A stretch of 64,000 bases of DNA. Source: Glandiceps talaboti. Its lineage: Eukaryota; Hemichordata; Enteropneusta; Spengelidae. A program made the position numbers and the translations under genes. The first letter of the stretch is position 1, and every line of letters begins with the position of its first letter. A model generated the notes under the pieces. That model searched no databases and was not told the origin of the DNA. It worked only from the letters and a program-made list of their open reading frames with translations. The DNA lies in contig NC_135571.1 of assembly GCF_964340395.1 (NCBI RefSeq), positions 4,153,953 to 4,217,952 of the forward strand, written 5' to 3'. This document shows, in pieces, positions 11,350-23,131 of the stretch.

Positions 11350-12440
11350 ACACTTGGAGATGTGGTTCTAGCTTGTCACAAGGCTTAGAAATGTGATTGT
11401 AGTCTGTTCACAAGGCTTGGCGATGTGACTGTAGTCTGTTCACAAGGGTTAGAGATGTGACTGTAGTCTATTCACAAGGCTTAGAGATGTGACTGTAGTC
11501 TATTCACAAGACTTAGAGATGTGACTGTAGTCTATTCACAAGGCTTAGAGATGTGACTCCAGTCTATTCACAAGACTTAGAGATGTGACTGTAGTCTATT
11601 CACAAGGCTTAGAGATGTGACTCTAGTCTATTCACAAGGGTTAGAGATGTGACTGTAGTCTATTCACAAGACTTAGAAATGTGACTCTAGTCTATTCACA
11701 AGGGTTAGAGATGTGACTGTAGTCTATTCACAAGACTTAGAGATGTGACTGTAGTCTATTCACAAGGCTTAGAGATGTGATTGTAGTCTATTCACAAGAC
11801 TTAGAGATGTGATTGTAGTCTATTCACAAGACTTAGAGATGTGACTGTAGTCTATTCACAAGACTTAGAGATGTGATTGTAGTCTATTCACAAGACTTAG
11901 AGATGTGATTGTAGTCTATTCACAAGACTTAGAGATGTGACTGTAGTCTATTCACAAGACTTAGAGATGTGACTGTAGTCTATTCACAAGGCATATTGAT
12001 ATGACACTTGTCAGTTGTGATTGCATTCATCTCACAAGGCTTGGAGATGTGAATGGAAACTTCTGACAAGGCAATAGGAGATGTCTTTGGCAATGTGTCT
12101 GTACTCCTTTGCAAGGCTAAGCCGCTTGGAGATATCAGTGGATTAATCTCTTTCGATTTCCATAATGTCCCCAATTAATGTTATACATTAACAGTCATGC
12201 CTTCAAAAACACAGGCACATCTCCAAGCCTGGTGACATGAATGCAATCACATCTTCAAGCTGTGTAAGAGGCTACATGTTTCTCCATGCCTTCAAATTGT
12301 TCAAAATGTGACTGTAACATGCTAACAAGGTTTGGAAAGATGACCAATCTGCCCACATATGTGATCATAGTCTTCATTCAAGGCTTGGAGATGTGTCTGT
12401 AGACTTCTCACAAGGCTTGGAGATTTGACTGTTCATATGA
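11350..12440. repeat. 32-bp minisatellite with ~20 homogeneous core copies and diverged flanks
   Basis: The core (about 11380-12000) repeats a unit reading cacaaggcttagagatgtga, then ctgtagtctatt. Variation is limited, mainly ggctt/gactt and gtgactg/gtgattg. Copies on the right (12000-12150 and 12350-12440) are more diverged. Around 12215-12290 the phrase cacatctccaagcctggtga shows copies in the opposite orientation. A uniform core with aged edges is the usual mark of unequal exchange. Confidence 0.92.
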
Positions 12441-12989
12441 AATTATTTTTGGGAAATTCTGAAATAGAAAGCTTACCATTTGAATGATATTTGACAGTGT
12501 GTACATTGTATGCATGTTGTCTTCTTGCAAGACCTAGAAATCTAACTGTTGTGACCAAATCATATCCCCATCCCCTGACAATTTACAATATCTTGACATA
12601 AACTTTCTAAATATGGTCCATACTTTTCTCACATTTTATTGCATGCACTAAGTAGCTAACCAAATGCATGCAATACAGGTACCATCAACTATGTATACTG
12701 GTGAACAGATTATCCAAAAAGAAATATTAACCTGATCATTTTATATTATATTTCTTCAAAGCAAATATTGATAAAAGAAACAGCAATATGTTATTACTAC
12801 TGGGGCTTTTAAGTTCTTATATAATGTACCTGAATGGTGTCAAAAGTTTACTACATGTACATGAGTGAGTGGGTGTATAGTGAGTTCACATATTTAACAC
12901 CAACACTTTAGTATGCATATAATGTGACACTGATACAGACCTTAAATATCACCATGGTGTGTTAGGGTTTCCATCTATCTGTCGCAAAC
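12441..12989. other. spacer, nothing recognised
   Basis: AT-rich spacer without a gene or a repeat I can place. Confidence 0.45.
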
Positions 12990-13535
12990 ATACTTTTGTT
13001 GTCGGGGGCAGTGACATTTTCCTCATAAACTATCCAACTCTTATTGCTAAGAAACCCAATTTACATGTTTTAGTTGACTTATCAGATGTGAACAACAGAC
13101 ACTTTCTATTAATATGAAACTTTCCACTATTACACAGTACTAGGCAAAAACATTCTCCCAATAAACTATTTATTGCAAATTCTATTGCTGGGAAACCTAC
13201 TTTACAAGTTGACTTATCGTGTGTGAACAACAGACACTTTTTATTTATCGTGAAACTCTCTAGTTACTTATTGTCATGCAGGAATATTTCTGTTATAAAC
13301 TACCTGACTTATATTAAATTATACATATATTGCTAGGAAACTCATATGACAAGTTTTAATCATGTGTTAACAACAGGAACTTTCTATTCATCATGTACGG
13401 TTTCATTTATTTTACTGTACCATACTTGTGTTGTTAGGGAGAGTAACATTTTCCTTATCAATTACCTAACTTTCATTGCTATGAAACCACCTAAAGATAC
13501 AGGTTTCAATCAACTTCTATACCATGGTGCTACCA
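12990..13535. repeat. ~165-bp degenerate tandem repeat, 3-4 copies
   Basis: Units share ataaactaycyrac, then attgctaggaaacc, then acaagttkacttatc, then gtgaacaacagacacttt and a tctattcat-like segment. Cores recur near 13050, 13185 and 13335, with a final diverged copy near 13460. Short open frames are by-products. Confidence 0.65.
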
Positions 13536-13552
13536 GTTGTAGTTGAGCCTTC

Positions 13553-13790
13553 GGTTTACTAAGATAGACACAAACTAAAAATATTGTCGCAACATGTTGG
13601 TACACCAGTGATAAGCTAGTGAATGGATGTTGGTTTAATTATAGTCTCAGTAGGGAGGCATTGCTGAAAACTAGTTTATTTAGAGTTCCATGAACTTTCA
13701 GTGTGGACAAGTCTCTGCTGTTCCAACATGCCGAGTCAGCTGTTTTTAATCAATTCATTTGTTTACTTTCCCTGTGTTTGTAACAGGTTC
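13553..13790. repeat. family G fragment plus repeat shared with 25358-25440
   Basis: It opens with actaagatagacacaaacta and rcaacatgttg, as in the G block at 7.4-7.6 kb. The right part (ctgctgttccaacatgc, then caattcatttgtttacttt and cctgtgtttgtaaca) recurs at 25358-25440. It leads directly into a repeat L copy. Confidence 0.6.
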
Positions 13791-13794
13791 CAAT

Positions 13795-13940
13795 CCTACA
13801 TTCTCGCAAACCAGAGTTATTATTTCTACCACTACATTTCGAAATAACTGTGGGAGGCTCGTTAAGAACATTGCCGTAAAACAGGCCGTGGTTTGCAACG
13901 ATGGTCTTCTATGGTCATATGGTCAGATGTTGCAGCAGTT
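13795..13940 (+). repeat. repeat L, copy 1 (open frame retained)
   Basis: It begins cattctcgcaaaccagag, the lead phrase of family L, and continues with gccgtaaaacaggccgtggt. In frame it reads TFSQTRVIISTTTFRNN and later AVKQAVVCNDG. This parallels the 61.4-kb copy (FSQTRAVISSTALRKN, AVKEAVIYDD). A frame from 13759 to 13944 is open for 61 codons. I do not recognise the protein. The shared frame may be an exon-derived repeat or chance within a non-coding element. Confidence 0.5.
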
Positions 13941-13945
13941 GTAAA

Positions 13946-14354
13946 TGACTGTACATGTACTGTACAAATGTACGTCATCCTCTACATTAACCCATACTCT
14001 GCATCAAGACTAATCATTCATATTTGTTTTTAATAAGTCATATTAAAACTAGATTCAACTCTGACGTGACTTTAAGTGTTAACATCCTATCTTTGGAAGT
14101 CTCTCCTTATCAGAAAATATAGTTATAGAAAAGTGCAGCTGTCGTGTGGCTCTATATTCATTAAACATGCTGGCATGCAAAAAATAACTGCAGGGTATAA
14201 AGGTACCACCATAAAAAGTTATTTAGTCATATTAATCAGCTTTTATTGAGTATCACTTGCACACAATCTTCTCACTGTGAAAATCAAAATGCCTTGTACA
14301 ACATTCACATGATTTGACCCTATACAGCATCATTATGATTTACATTTTGTACAC
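13946..14354. other. spacer, nothing recognised
   Basis: No gene or repeat match beyond tgtacatgtac-type words. Confidence 0.45.
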
Positions 14355-14650
14355 CACTACTCACAGTATAGTCAAAGTCGTTTCTCTAGAAGTCCTGAGA
14401 TGCATGAGATGCAATTTAAAATTGATCCACAGCCACCCACACAGTCATTAACATCATGTTGTCGTTAATTTATCACAAAATGTGAACCAATATTAAACAT
14501 AGTCCCTCATAAAGTTAGTGTTTATTGAGGTAGTTATGTACATGTAATGTCCAAATATATTTGTCAGCTCAGGATGCTACTTACATGTATATATATATTG
14601 TTAAGTCACTATGACAGTTGGGGTTCACTGATTGGATGAACAACTTTTTG
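14355..14650 (-). mobile_element. dispersed repeat family C, copy 2
   Basis: Reverse-oriented match to 6470-6800 along nearly its whole length. Landmarks are agaagtcctgagatgcatga, ccacagccaccca, cattaacatcatgttg, aatgtccaaatatat and tcagctcaggatgctactta. It gives the clearest pairwise agreement in the family. Confidence 0.78.
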
Positions 14651-14652
14651 CT

Positions 14653-14979
14653 CTGCCTGGCATTTTGCTAACTCTAGTAACAGTTATATATTCAAACCCT
14701 AAATTACATTACGATTTCCTGCAGCGTCAATTCAACCCCCACTTAGGTACGCATGATCTCCAAGTACATGTATGTCCATCATGACATCTCTCCTTTGAGC
14801 TTGGCTGATCCCATCTATTGAGATTGCTTCATTATTATTCATATATGCATGGGTTCATTAATATTCATGAGTCAATTTACATCATCTCACAGCAGGAAAA
14901 AATTAGAACCCAATAAGATTTTAGCCTTCTTTCTGACTGGTGCTATTCAGTAGAAGGCCACTAGCAAAATGCCAGCCAG
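14653..14979. mobile_element. fold-back element M with 18-bp inverted ends
   Basis: The arms ctgcctggcattttgcta (14653-14670) and tagcaaaatgccagccag (14962-14979) are inverted with one mismatch. The enclosed 290 bp is non-coding. It abuts family C copy 2. Only a single copy was found here. Confidence 0.5.
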
Positions 14980-15354
14980 TAAGGAAAATGGCGAGAGCCA
15001 AATGACTGGATTCCATGCTATATTACAAGATGAAGTGATGTTCTTAGAATGCAAGACAACACTTGACTATCCTACTGTGTAATTACACAAACATCCAACA
15101 TGTCAGTGCTGTCTGTGATCATTGTAATGACTATTATTAACTGACAATATATATTTATCCTGTCATTCTTAAAGGTCAATGCTGATAACGGTTCACAAAA
15201 AAAACCTCAGGAGTATATGTGTTAGTGATAATGTTTACATTATCTTTACACAATGTCTTGGATAGGACAGTCTAGTGATAAAGGAATGTTTTAAAAATCT
15301 CGCATAGTCTTTGTGAAGAATGAAGACATACACGTATTATTCCATGCGTAAGCC
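14980..15354. other. spacer, nothing recognised
   Basis: No gene, repeat or RNA was recognised. Confidence 0.45.
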
Positions 15355-15683
15355 ATAAATATGGAATTTATACCCTAGTCATTCTACATCATGACAACAT
15401 ACATGACGTATATGTATGTCTCGACCATGTCACTGGTTCTGCTGTATTCGAAATATGAGGCAAAAGGTTCAAAACTGCCATTACTTTCCCCAGTTTTTAT
15501 TTGATATTACTGGCACTGGTATGCTATAATGATGTTATTCTCCAATATTTTTATTCATTCAGCCAGAAAATGCTCGTGACCTACAATGTAAGGGTTTTGT
15601 TGCTATACTCGTAGTGACAAAGCCCCTTACGGTACTCATATTTTCCCTGGTTGAACGAAGAAAAATATTGGGGAATAACATCT
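15355..15683 (-). mobile_element. family A palindromic element, copy 2 with tail
   Basis: The reversed tail (atggaatttataccctagtc, then tcactggttctgctgtattc) precedes a 150-bp palindromic core. The core opens with ttattctccaatatttttat and closes with aaaaatattggggaataaca. The near-perfect inverted ends of the core are clearest in this copy. Confidence 0.75.
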
Positions 15684-16194
15684 AAATGTCATTGAACATG
15701 TAGAGAGTGATGTATATCTTCACATGTTAGACGTGTACATCAGACCACTTGACCTATAAGAATCACACAAATATCTTAGACCGAACAATAACCAGAGTTA
15801 AAATGAATGTTTTAAGTATGCATCTTCACATATACAAAAGGCAATTTTCACCTGTATTCATGCAATATAACATATTGCAAACAGGTACAGAATAAAATGT
15901 ATATACTTACTACATGTCAAAGTTAATTGTTTTCAACATCTTTATGCACAAACATCTTGGAAAGGACTATTACATGACAATGTATAATACCGTGTTGCCC
16001 CTGACAACAATCAATGTCACTTGTTGTGAATGTGAACGTCCTTGTATGTGTGAAAATTTGTATGAAAGCAGTGTAATAACATCTTCAAATGGGTAGGGGT
16101 GGTGTTTACAATATCAAGTGTTCACATTTATGAATGTTTTTAACACCATTCTGTAAGTATATCTACCAGTACACAGTGACATCCCTACATACTT

Positions 16195-16530
16195 AGATAT
16201 TATCCCAAAATATCTTCCTTCATTCAGCCAAGAAAAATACATTCCCAAGTGACCTAGATAAGTATCGTTAGACAAGTAGTGGCAAACCCTTAGGTCATGA
16301 GTATTTTCCAGCTGAATGAAGAGAAATATTGGGGAATAATATAATTATACCTCCTCAAGCATAATTCATTAAAAATTAATGTCAATTTGGAACGTTCTGA
16401 TTTATATTTTGAGCACCACAGAACCAGTGATGTAGACACGGATTGATGTGACGTAGAATGGCCAGGATACATGTATAAATCCATATTTTCTGTTCAATGA
16501 CAATAACTTGGCTTGTGCATGGTATAATGC
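16195..16530 (+). mobile_element. family A palindromic element, copy 3 with tail
   Basis: The core runs from attatcccaaaatatcttc to agaaatattggggaataata. The tail follows in the direct sense (gccaggatacatgtataaat, then ttctgttcaatgacaataac). It lies 0.5 kb from copy 2 in opposite orientation, so the pair forms a larger inverted arrangement. Confidence 0.75.
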
Positions 16531-17799
16531 ATGTTAAATGTTAGGCACAGGAAGTCAATGACTAGAAGAATTCATTTAGTATACTACAAACCCTTCAAAC
16601 TCTCACCTGCAATAAGGTAATGAATAAGTCCCCCTTGTGTGGACAGGATGTTTTATTTTCTCTTAACAAGACATTTTCCAAAAAATAAAGTGTTATTTGT
16701 GGTGACATAGTGAGATACGAGTATCAAGTGAATGCATTGACACCCATACTGAGTGACTTTGACAGATAAAATCTGTGCATGAGTAAGTGAATGTACATGT
16801 ATTGTTAGGCTGACATTCTTTAAGTGTATGCTAAAACTGCTCGGCACTGTGCCTTTGACATAAATATGTACATACTTTTTTCTTCTTCTTTTGATGTACA
16901 TATATATAGCAAGTTTTGTGACTCATCAAAAGTTCAAATTTTCCTACATTGTAACTGTACTGTTGTCTAGAAACTATACATGTGGGCTCATTTCTATGAC
17001 CTCTTTCTCTCCACATATAGTAAAATGGACAAATACTATATGTACTAAAATTCTAGCTACATTATTTTTTCGAAAATCACAATATCTCTGTCTATGTATC
17101 TCTCTATATTTGTACACATGCATGTATCTGTCCATATCCTCTCTCTCTGTGAGAAACTCAATCACCCTCATTCATACAAGTACCTCACTCCATTTTAAGA
17201 TCTAGCCAATAGCACTATTAAACACTTGCTCTCTTTCCAAGGAATAGCAAAATTAATTAAAAATTGTTTTCAATAAATCACTTTTCCATACTTCTACATA
17301 GCACCTTGGCAATGACACAACACATACTGACAGATTGTCTGCTGAGTGTTTTCTTCAAGATCATGAATGAGATGGTCATGTTTTCAAACTGGACAGTATG
17401 TCTCAAGTGAGAATCCCTCGCAATTATCCTAAATGGATTTTTTACAGACTGTACATGGAAATGCTGTTGTCCAGAGACTTGACACAACACGTCATAGTTT
17501 AATAGCCTATATTCGTGACTTGTGTTATCACGTCAGATCACTGAAGCGTCCTCATGGAATTGAGTTTCCAGTCTCTGTCATCGCTCAGGGTTTCAAATTG
17601 TTTTTTTCCATGTTTTTTAGGTCTAGTTGCATTCTGGGAACTGTATTCGTGAAAATGTTGGCTTGATACACATTAGGAAGTATCAAGACAGTGACTTGGA
17701 TTAAAAATTAGCCCTTAAAGTACAGTAACATGTACAATGTTTAGACAACTTAATGATATACATTAGGGCAGCTGTACTTAATTTGATGTTTCTCATGAC
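16531..17799. other. spacer with short pyrimidine-rich passages
   Basis: No convincing exon was found. Loose tctctctgtctatgtatctc sequence lies near 17085-17140. Open frames here of about 60-100 codons have no domain, signal or compositional support. Confidence 0.45.
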
Positions 17800-18165
17800 C
17801 CACCTGATCTTATTTCTATTCTGTCTTTTTCAACAGGCCTATATGGCTTATAAATCAGTCGGTATTGTTCATTCGTTATTGGGCCATACTTCTGACTGTG
17901 TCTTCATTGTTTTGTTTTAAATCTTATTGCTTGCCATTTTAACTTTATGTACACACGCTTTTTTTTCGATCATCAGCTTCTGGTTTTGTATAAAGTGTTT
18001 TTTCAAGATCTGATTCACTTTTTAATTTAAATTGTCCGAATTTGTTTAATGTTCTTTCTTTCAGTAGTTCCTGTTAAGCGCCTATCAACACTTTTGGGAC
18101 ATATGGTACTATATAAGTGTTTATTTATTATTAGCAGTAGTAGTAGTAGTAGTAGTAGTAGTATT
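17800..18165 (+). mobile_element. possible SINE/LINE 3' end with (TAG)n tail
   Basis: The segment gttaagcgcctatcaaca, then acatatggtactatataag and tgtttatttattatta resembles the GCGCT...CTATATAAG...(ATT)n ending common to many tRNA-derived SINEs and their partner LINEs. A (TAG)10-like run (18136-18163) follows. The upstream T-rich 250 bp could be a LINE 3' untranslated region. No promoter box or protein is visible, so the copy is partial. Confidence 0.4.
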
Positions 18166-19989
18166 AAAATTAATATTATGAAATAATAATAATCATTATT
18201 ATTATTATTTAACATCTGGGAAAATAATTTTAAAAACTGACTGCAGTGAAAATACCCTTACACATATGCACTAACTTGCAAATAATCTCTGGTACATAAT
18301 TGTGTAATAAAAAATCATAAAAATAATGTTCACCATCATGAAAAAAGAGTATTAACAAAAATGACACATTACAGTACATACATCATCATTGCAAACATGG
18401 ATCAAGAACAACCTAATCAAAGTTGTACCCTGTAGTAACACACAGACAGACACATGTGTAAAAAATACATAATACAAAATTTGACAATTTAATGTAAAAG
18501 ACATTAACAGAAAAACAAACAAACTATGTAACAAAACAAAATAAAAAGGCAGAAATAAACTGACATGCCTATAAATTTCTGAAATATAATATATTTCCAT
18601 TTTTATAGTTACAAAAGTTATTACTTTATCTGATAATCTGTCTTAATGTTTGATGGATTACATTATTTCAATATCCGTAAGCAGAAAGATAAGCCTCTAA
18701 TTTTGACATATATTGGATTATTGAGTAATTTTCTCTTCAGAATTCATTACTTTGTGAAATGACACCACATTTTATACATTAATCAACAATTTTCTGTCAA
18801 ATCTTAAACAAACAAACGTTATTATTCCGTCCAAAAAAAATGTCATTTTCAAAATTGCAGTGCAGAGCTCGATAATTTCACTCTTCACATGCACTAAATT
18901 TTACCTTACATTTAAAGAATGCGAAAGTACTTTCAATTACGGCATCGTTATCCTATCATGTTACATGCATAATTTGCATTTCAATAGCATATTTCGAAAA
19001 GAATTATTCTGGATTTCTTTAAATTTATACTGTAATGACTGTGGTTTTAATTCTTCAACTTGCAATTTTGGTGTATGTTGAGTTCTGTTTTAGTTTTTAC
19101 ATTTTATTCCTATAACTAGTTTTCGAAATAAACTTATTATTATATGGTTTCAGTTAATACCTGCTTAAATTCAATTTTCTTATAAATTGTAATATCTGAA
19201 TCATAACTATTACGATAACAAATGAATATCTTAAATATGAATGATTATTTCTGTAGAAAAAATTCTAAAATGATATGCAACTTTATCAAATAAATTATGA
19301 AAATTAAATAAATAATTTATTAGGAAAATATACAGAATTTCAATAACCCATTATTTATGTTTCAAAGAAAAACTGCATCCAAAAACTGTCTAAACTCAGC
19401 CTGTGACCCTTTAATTACCTACTATTGTAACAGTAAATGACAATTCTCTGTCAGAAGTAGAACAAGGGTATACTGTTAAATGATATTTAGTACTTTTTTA
19501 AATTCATCACAGAGACAACTTCAAAGAAATTCGTAGATTAAAATCGATAATTTACTGATTATATAATTATTCATAATGCTTCATGAAATGTACTGTATTT
19601 ATTATCATCCACACATCAAATATGTTTTATAATAATCATGTCTACATTAGTACATTACTTACATGTACTTACGGAAATAGCTATAATCCATATATTATAA
19701 TGCATAAAACAGCTGTTTCTAATCATTGAATTGTACTTGGGGTCAATCCTGTGGGTGCAGCAGTTAAGATTAAACATGGGTTTTCATGCAATGTGTTGCC
19801 AGTGAGTTAATTATTCACAAACATGTACACTTCCTTGCAAATATCAGCAACCAACAAAAATGGCAATGTATGAATGTCATAAAATATCATATTAATTTCA
19901 GAGGTAAATCAAACAAATTTGTTTTGGTATTTTTAGCTTTTACAGGTACTTGTAATTTACATGTGTTTGCTTCACGCACGGAAATTATT
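18166..19989. other. AT-rich spacer
   Basis: About 1.8 kb of AT-rich sequence without recognisable repeats, RNA genes or exons. Short open frames such as 18860-19081 have no domain features. Confidence 0.45.
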
Positions 19990-20520
19990 CTTTAGACTAT
20001 TTACAGTTCCGGTCAATTTAATTCAAACTTATTATAAAAGCCCAATCTTCACATGAAACTAGACAGTCACTTTAATTTTGCTGTTTTTGTACTGAATTAA
20101 AACCAGATAAAACAATTTTAGCATTTATTCACAAATAACCATTATTTCTATCATTCCTAGCCAAAATAAATTTGAAACGAGTCAAAAAGTTTTAAAAACA
20201 CATAAATTTGTGTTTAATAATTTTAGCGGAAAAGTAACATAATTCCCGCATCAGTTTACTAATAAGCATTATTTCTATCATTCCAGTCTAAAATAAAGTT
20301 AAAATATGTCAAAAAATATGAAAAAACACAAGTTTTGAATTAAAATAATTTTAGCAGGAAAATAACATGATTCTAGTATCAATTCACTAACAAGTATTAT
20401 TTCTATGTCAAACCTTAAATTGTAAAAAGTTACAAAAACAACATTTTTTACTGAAATATTTCTGGTGGGAATGCAAGTTAAAGACAATTTTAGCATTAAT
20501 TCTTTAAGGAAAATTACTTG
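19990..20520 (+). repeat. satellite-like family E block (forward), ~4 units
   Basis: Phrases like cattatttctatcattcc (20140, about 20267 and 20395) mark units about 127 bp apart. They are followed by gtctaaaataaagttaaaat and a gtcaaaaa segment, with ttttagcggaaaagtaaca between units. It is the best-preserved E block in the window. Confidence 0.72.
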
Positions 20521-21719
20521 TATGATTCTGAAAAATATAACTCAACAATATACTTTAAAATAAAGAAGTTATTCAAATTTATTAAATTTTGTGGAAAAGT
20601 GTAAACATGAGGTTCTTGCTTTGACTGACACTCATTAACATACAAACATAATACTTTATGCAAATTAAACTTGTTAATATGCAAATGAACAAAGCTCAAT
20701 TTATAATTATAGTCTTTGCTGTCGTACATTAGTTTACAACATTCTGACAGAAAACATATTGATTTATGCTGGGAATATTCTATCTCAGAGAAACCTTGCC
20801 ATTTCCTTAGACACTGGCAACAACAAGTTTAATGCACATATTCAGACAAAAATCAATTACTCGATAATTCCTCACAATACTTAATCTCTATCTTTGTTGA
20901 AATCGATGGAAATCTTTCAAATCTTCGTAACGTGTAGCACAAATCACTAATATCCTGCATCAGATCTATAATTTCAATGTTCCTGGATTTTTTTCCTCTA
21001 ATCTGAATTGAAAAGTGATATCACTACAGTATATTTTTGTCTATATTGTAAAGCTTTGACTTTCAACCCGCCATGTTGAATGTTGTATCATGGGAAATGT
21101 GATAATAAATACTAATCAAATAGTATTGTAAACAATAATGTTACATTGTTTGTAACCACAAATGATCAATTCATAGTGACCCTGACAATTGTGGGAAGTT
21201 TATTTTATCAGTAGCTCCTGATTAGGTATTATGATAACCACAGATAATCCCATTGTCCTTTGCATCTGAGCATGCTCAGTTTGGATTGCAGGTTCCCTAC
21301 TGACATCACATATGTTTATAACTCACTGTACAACATTGACAAACATGGTGAATTCAATGGCGACACTGTCCAAAATACGACAAGAGAAAGACGAACAATG
21401 TGAGATTTTGTTGAACTGAGGTCATGATCTAAACAAAACAAAAATAGGATGTGATATCAATAAACCTAAAAAGAAATACATGAGCGAATAAATCATTTTT
21501 AAAAAAAGCTTATTTTAAGAAGATCAAATATTCATGTCTTCATTTTTTTGCAATGTGGCATGTATATTCAAGTATGTGTACATGTACATGAATATGAGTA
21601 CAAATGTATGTGTGTACATGTGTATGCCATAAGGATATATATATATATTACAATGTAACTTATTCATATGCAGTCCAGGAGTTGGACCAACAAGATCTAA
21701 ACACTTTTTTCACCTCATC
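20521..21719. other. spacer with a possible promoter-like patch at 21066-21100
   Basis: Mostly AT-rich. At 21067-21103 the words cccgccatgtt (YY1-like in reverse) and tcatgggaaatgt (similar to the ZNF143/SBS core in reverse) lie about 240 bp before a short open frame. This is weak and treated under findings. Confidence 0.35.
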
Positions 21720-21995
21720 TAAAGATAAAACATTAACTATAAAAAAATGTTGCGATTTTGTTATATTGGTAACACTCTATGAAACTAAAAATGGATTTCA
21801 TGATGATATTGATCACGAACAGCAAATTACGCGGCGCCATTCTACATATGTGTGTGGTCTTTAGGCCACAATATACTCATACACGAGCTGTAATAAACTG
21901 AAGATAAAACATTTCGCTATATTATGTTGCTAATTTGCTGTAGTAGCAACAGTGTATCGAACCAAAAATAGACTTCATAGTCACAAACAGATACA
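21720..21995. repeat. ~177-bp tandem duplication, two diverged copies
   Basis: The segment aaagataaaacattaactat ... atgttgc ... gtaacactctat ... aaaaatggatttcat is repeated at about 21898-21990 as gaagataaaacatttcgcta ... atgttgc ... caacagtgtat ... aaaaatagacttcat. Frame 21604-21864 overlaps the first copy and is not supported as a gene. Confidence 0.55.
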
Positions 21996-22150
21996 TTAAA
22001 GACAATATTAAGCTCCGATAAAAGTAGACGATCCTCTCTATCTATAAATCATACATCAATTAAACTTAAGTACAATCTGTGAAATGATATTCTCGTTTAT
22101 TTCAGCTACAAATAAACTTTACTTTACTGGTGAAATTTAAAACTGCAATC

Positions 22151-22380
22151 TAATACAACGATTAACACTGCAGTATAAGCACTTTCTCTATGTGCTACAT
22201 TCATTTATAGTATTCATATCAAGTGTAAAAGTATACTGATCAATTGGTTTATTTACAAGCCGAGAGCATGTGGCCTTTCTAATGTGGTCAATTAGCAAAT
22301 GAAACAGTATACTTTTACACTTGATATGGATGCTATAAATGATTGTAGTACATACAGAAAATGCTTCACTTTGTTGTGAA
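22151..22380. mobile_element. MITE family N, copy 1
   Basis: A 230-bp element with about 75-bp inverted ends. The left holds gcactttctctatgtgctac, ttcatttatag and catatcaagtgtaaaagtat. The right mirrors this as agtatacttttacacttgat, then tgctataaatga and agtacatacagaaaatgctt. The core (acaagccgagagcatgtggc, then ctttctaatgtgg) is inverted relative to copy 2 at 39924-40163, so the core has flipped between copies. It is non-coding. Confidence 0.87.
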
Positions 22381-22799
22381 ATATTGGATATAAGTTTTTG
22401 AGACGTCTCAACTTGAGATTGACTATGAAATTTGTAAATAGGATATTACCGACGAAATATAAGACATGATATCAAGTAAGTTAAACAACGCTTACATAAT
22501 CCCATGTCAAATACCAGATAAATCTGTGAGAAGGAAAATAATTTTCACTCTTGACTGAGACCAGCTTGGTACAGTGTGTAAAAATATAGTTTCTTTTATT
22601 TCAATTAGAAATGAATCCAGTAAACAAAAAGGCAGGTGTTATATACTTGTAAGATTGGAGATAAGGATGAAGAGTTTTTAATACTCTTTCATCTACTAGA
22701 TAAGTCTTTTAAAAACGAAGAGATCTTTTCTTCCTGACTGAAATTAAAACCAAGGTCGTCTCTTTTTTTAATGTAATACTGTCATTCATCCATCAGATA
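22381..22799. other. spacer, nothing recognised
   Basis: No gene or repeat recognised. Confidence 0.45.
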
Positions 22800-23131
22800 T
22801 TAAAGTGGTCGTATGGATGAGGATTGGGTATTATTTTAGAATTTTGATTTATAAAACAATTTTATCCTGGCTTCCTGCTTGAGAAATCAATGTGAAGCAA
22901 CATCTGCGAAGTCCTTGTTTGTAACTCAATCAATTGTGTAAAATGTTTGTTATTGTACATACAAATTAACTTTTTACACAAATTTTAGCTTTTTGTAATG
23001 TATTGAGTTACCAACACAGACTTGGTGTATTGTTTCACTTTGATTTCTCAAGTAGGAAGCCACGATAAAATTGATTGATTAATTAAAAATCCAAAATAAC
23101 TACCCGATCCTCATCCATTTGGCCACTTTAA
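22800..23131. mobile_element. MITE family H, copy 3, TTAA-bounded
   Basis: It is bounded by ttaa at 22800-22803 and 23128-23131, with inverted ends agtggtcgtatggatgagga and tcctcatccatttggccact. Inside, ggcttcctgcttgagaaatc mirrors gatttctcaagtaggaagcc, and aagtccttgtttgtaactca mirrors gagttaccaacacagactt. The whole 332 bp is therefore close to one imperfect palindrome. TTAA ends would fit piggyBac-type target use, but the family is not proven. Confidence 0.88.

Noticed and set aside
11350-12000. CRISPR-like array (regular 32-bp repeat)
   Set aside because: Units are contiguous without unique spacers, and the DNA is eukaryotic. It is a minisatellite.
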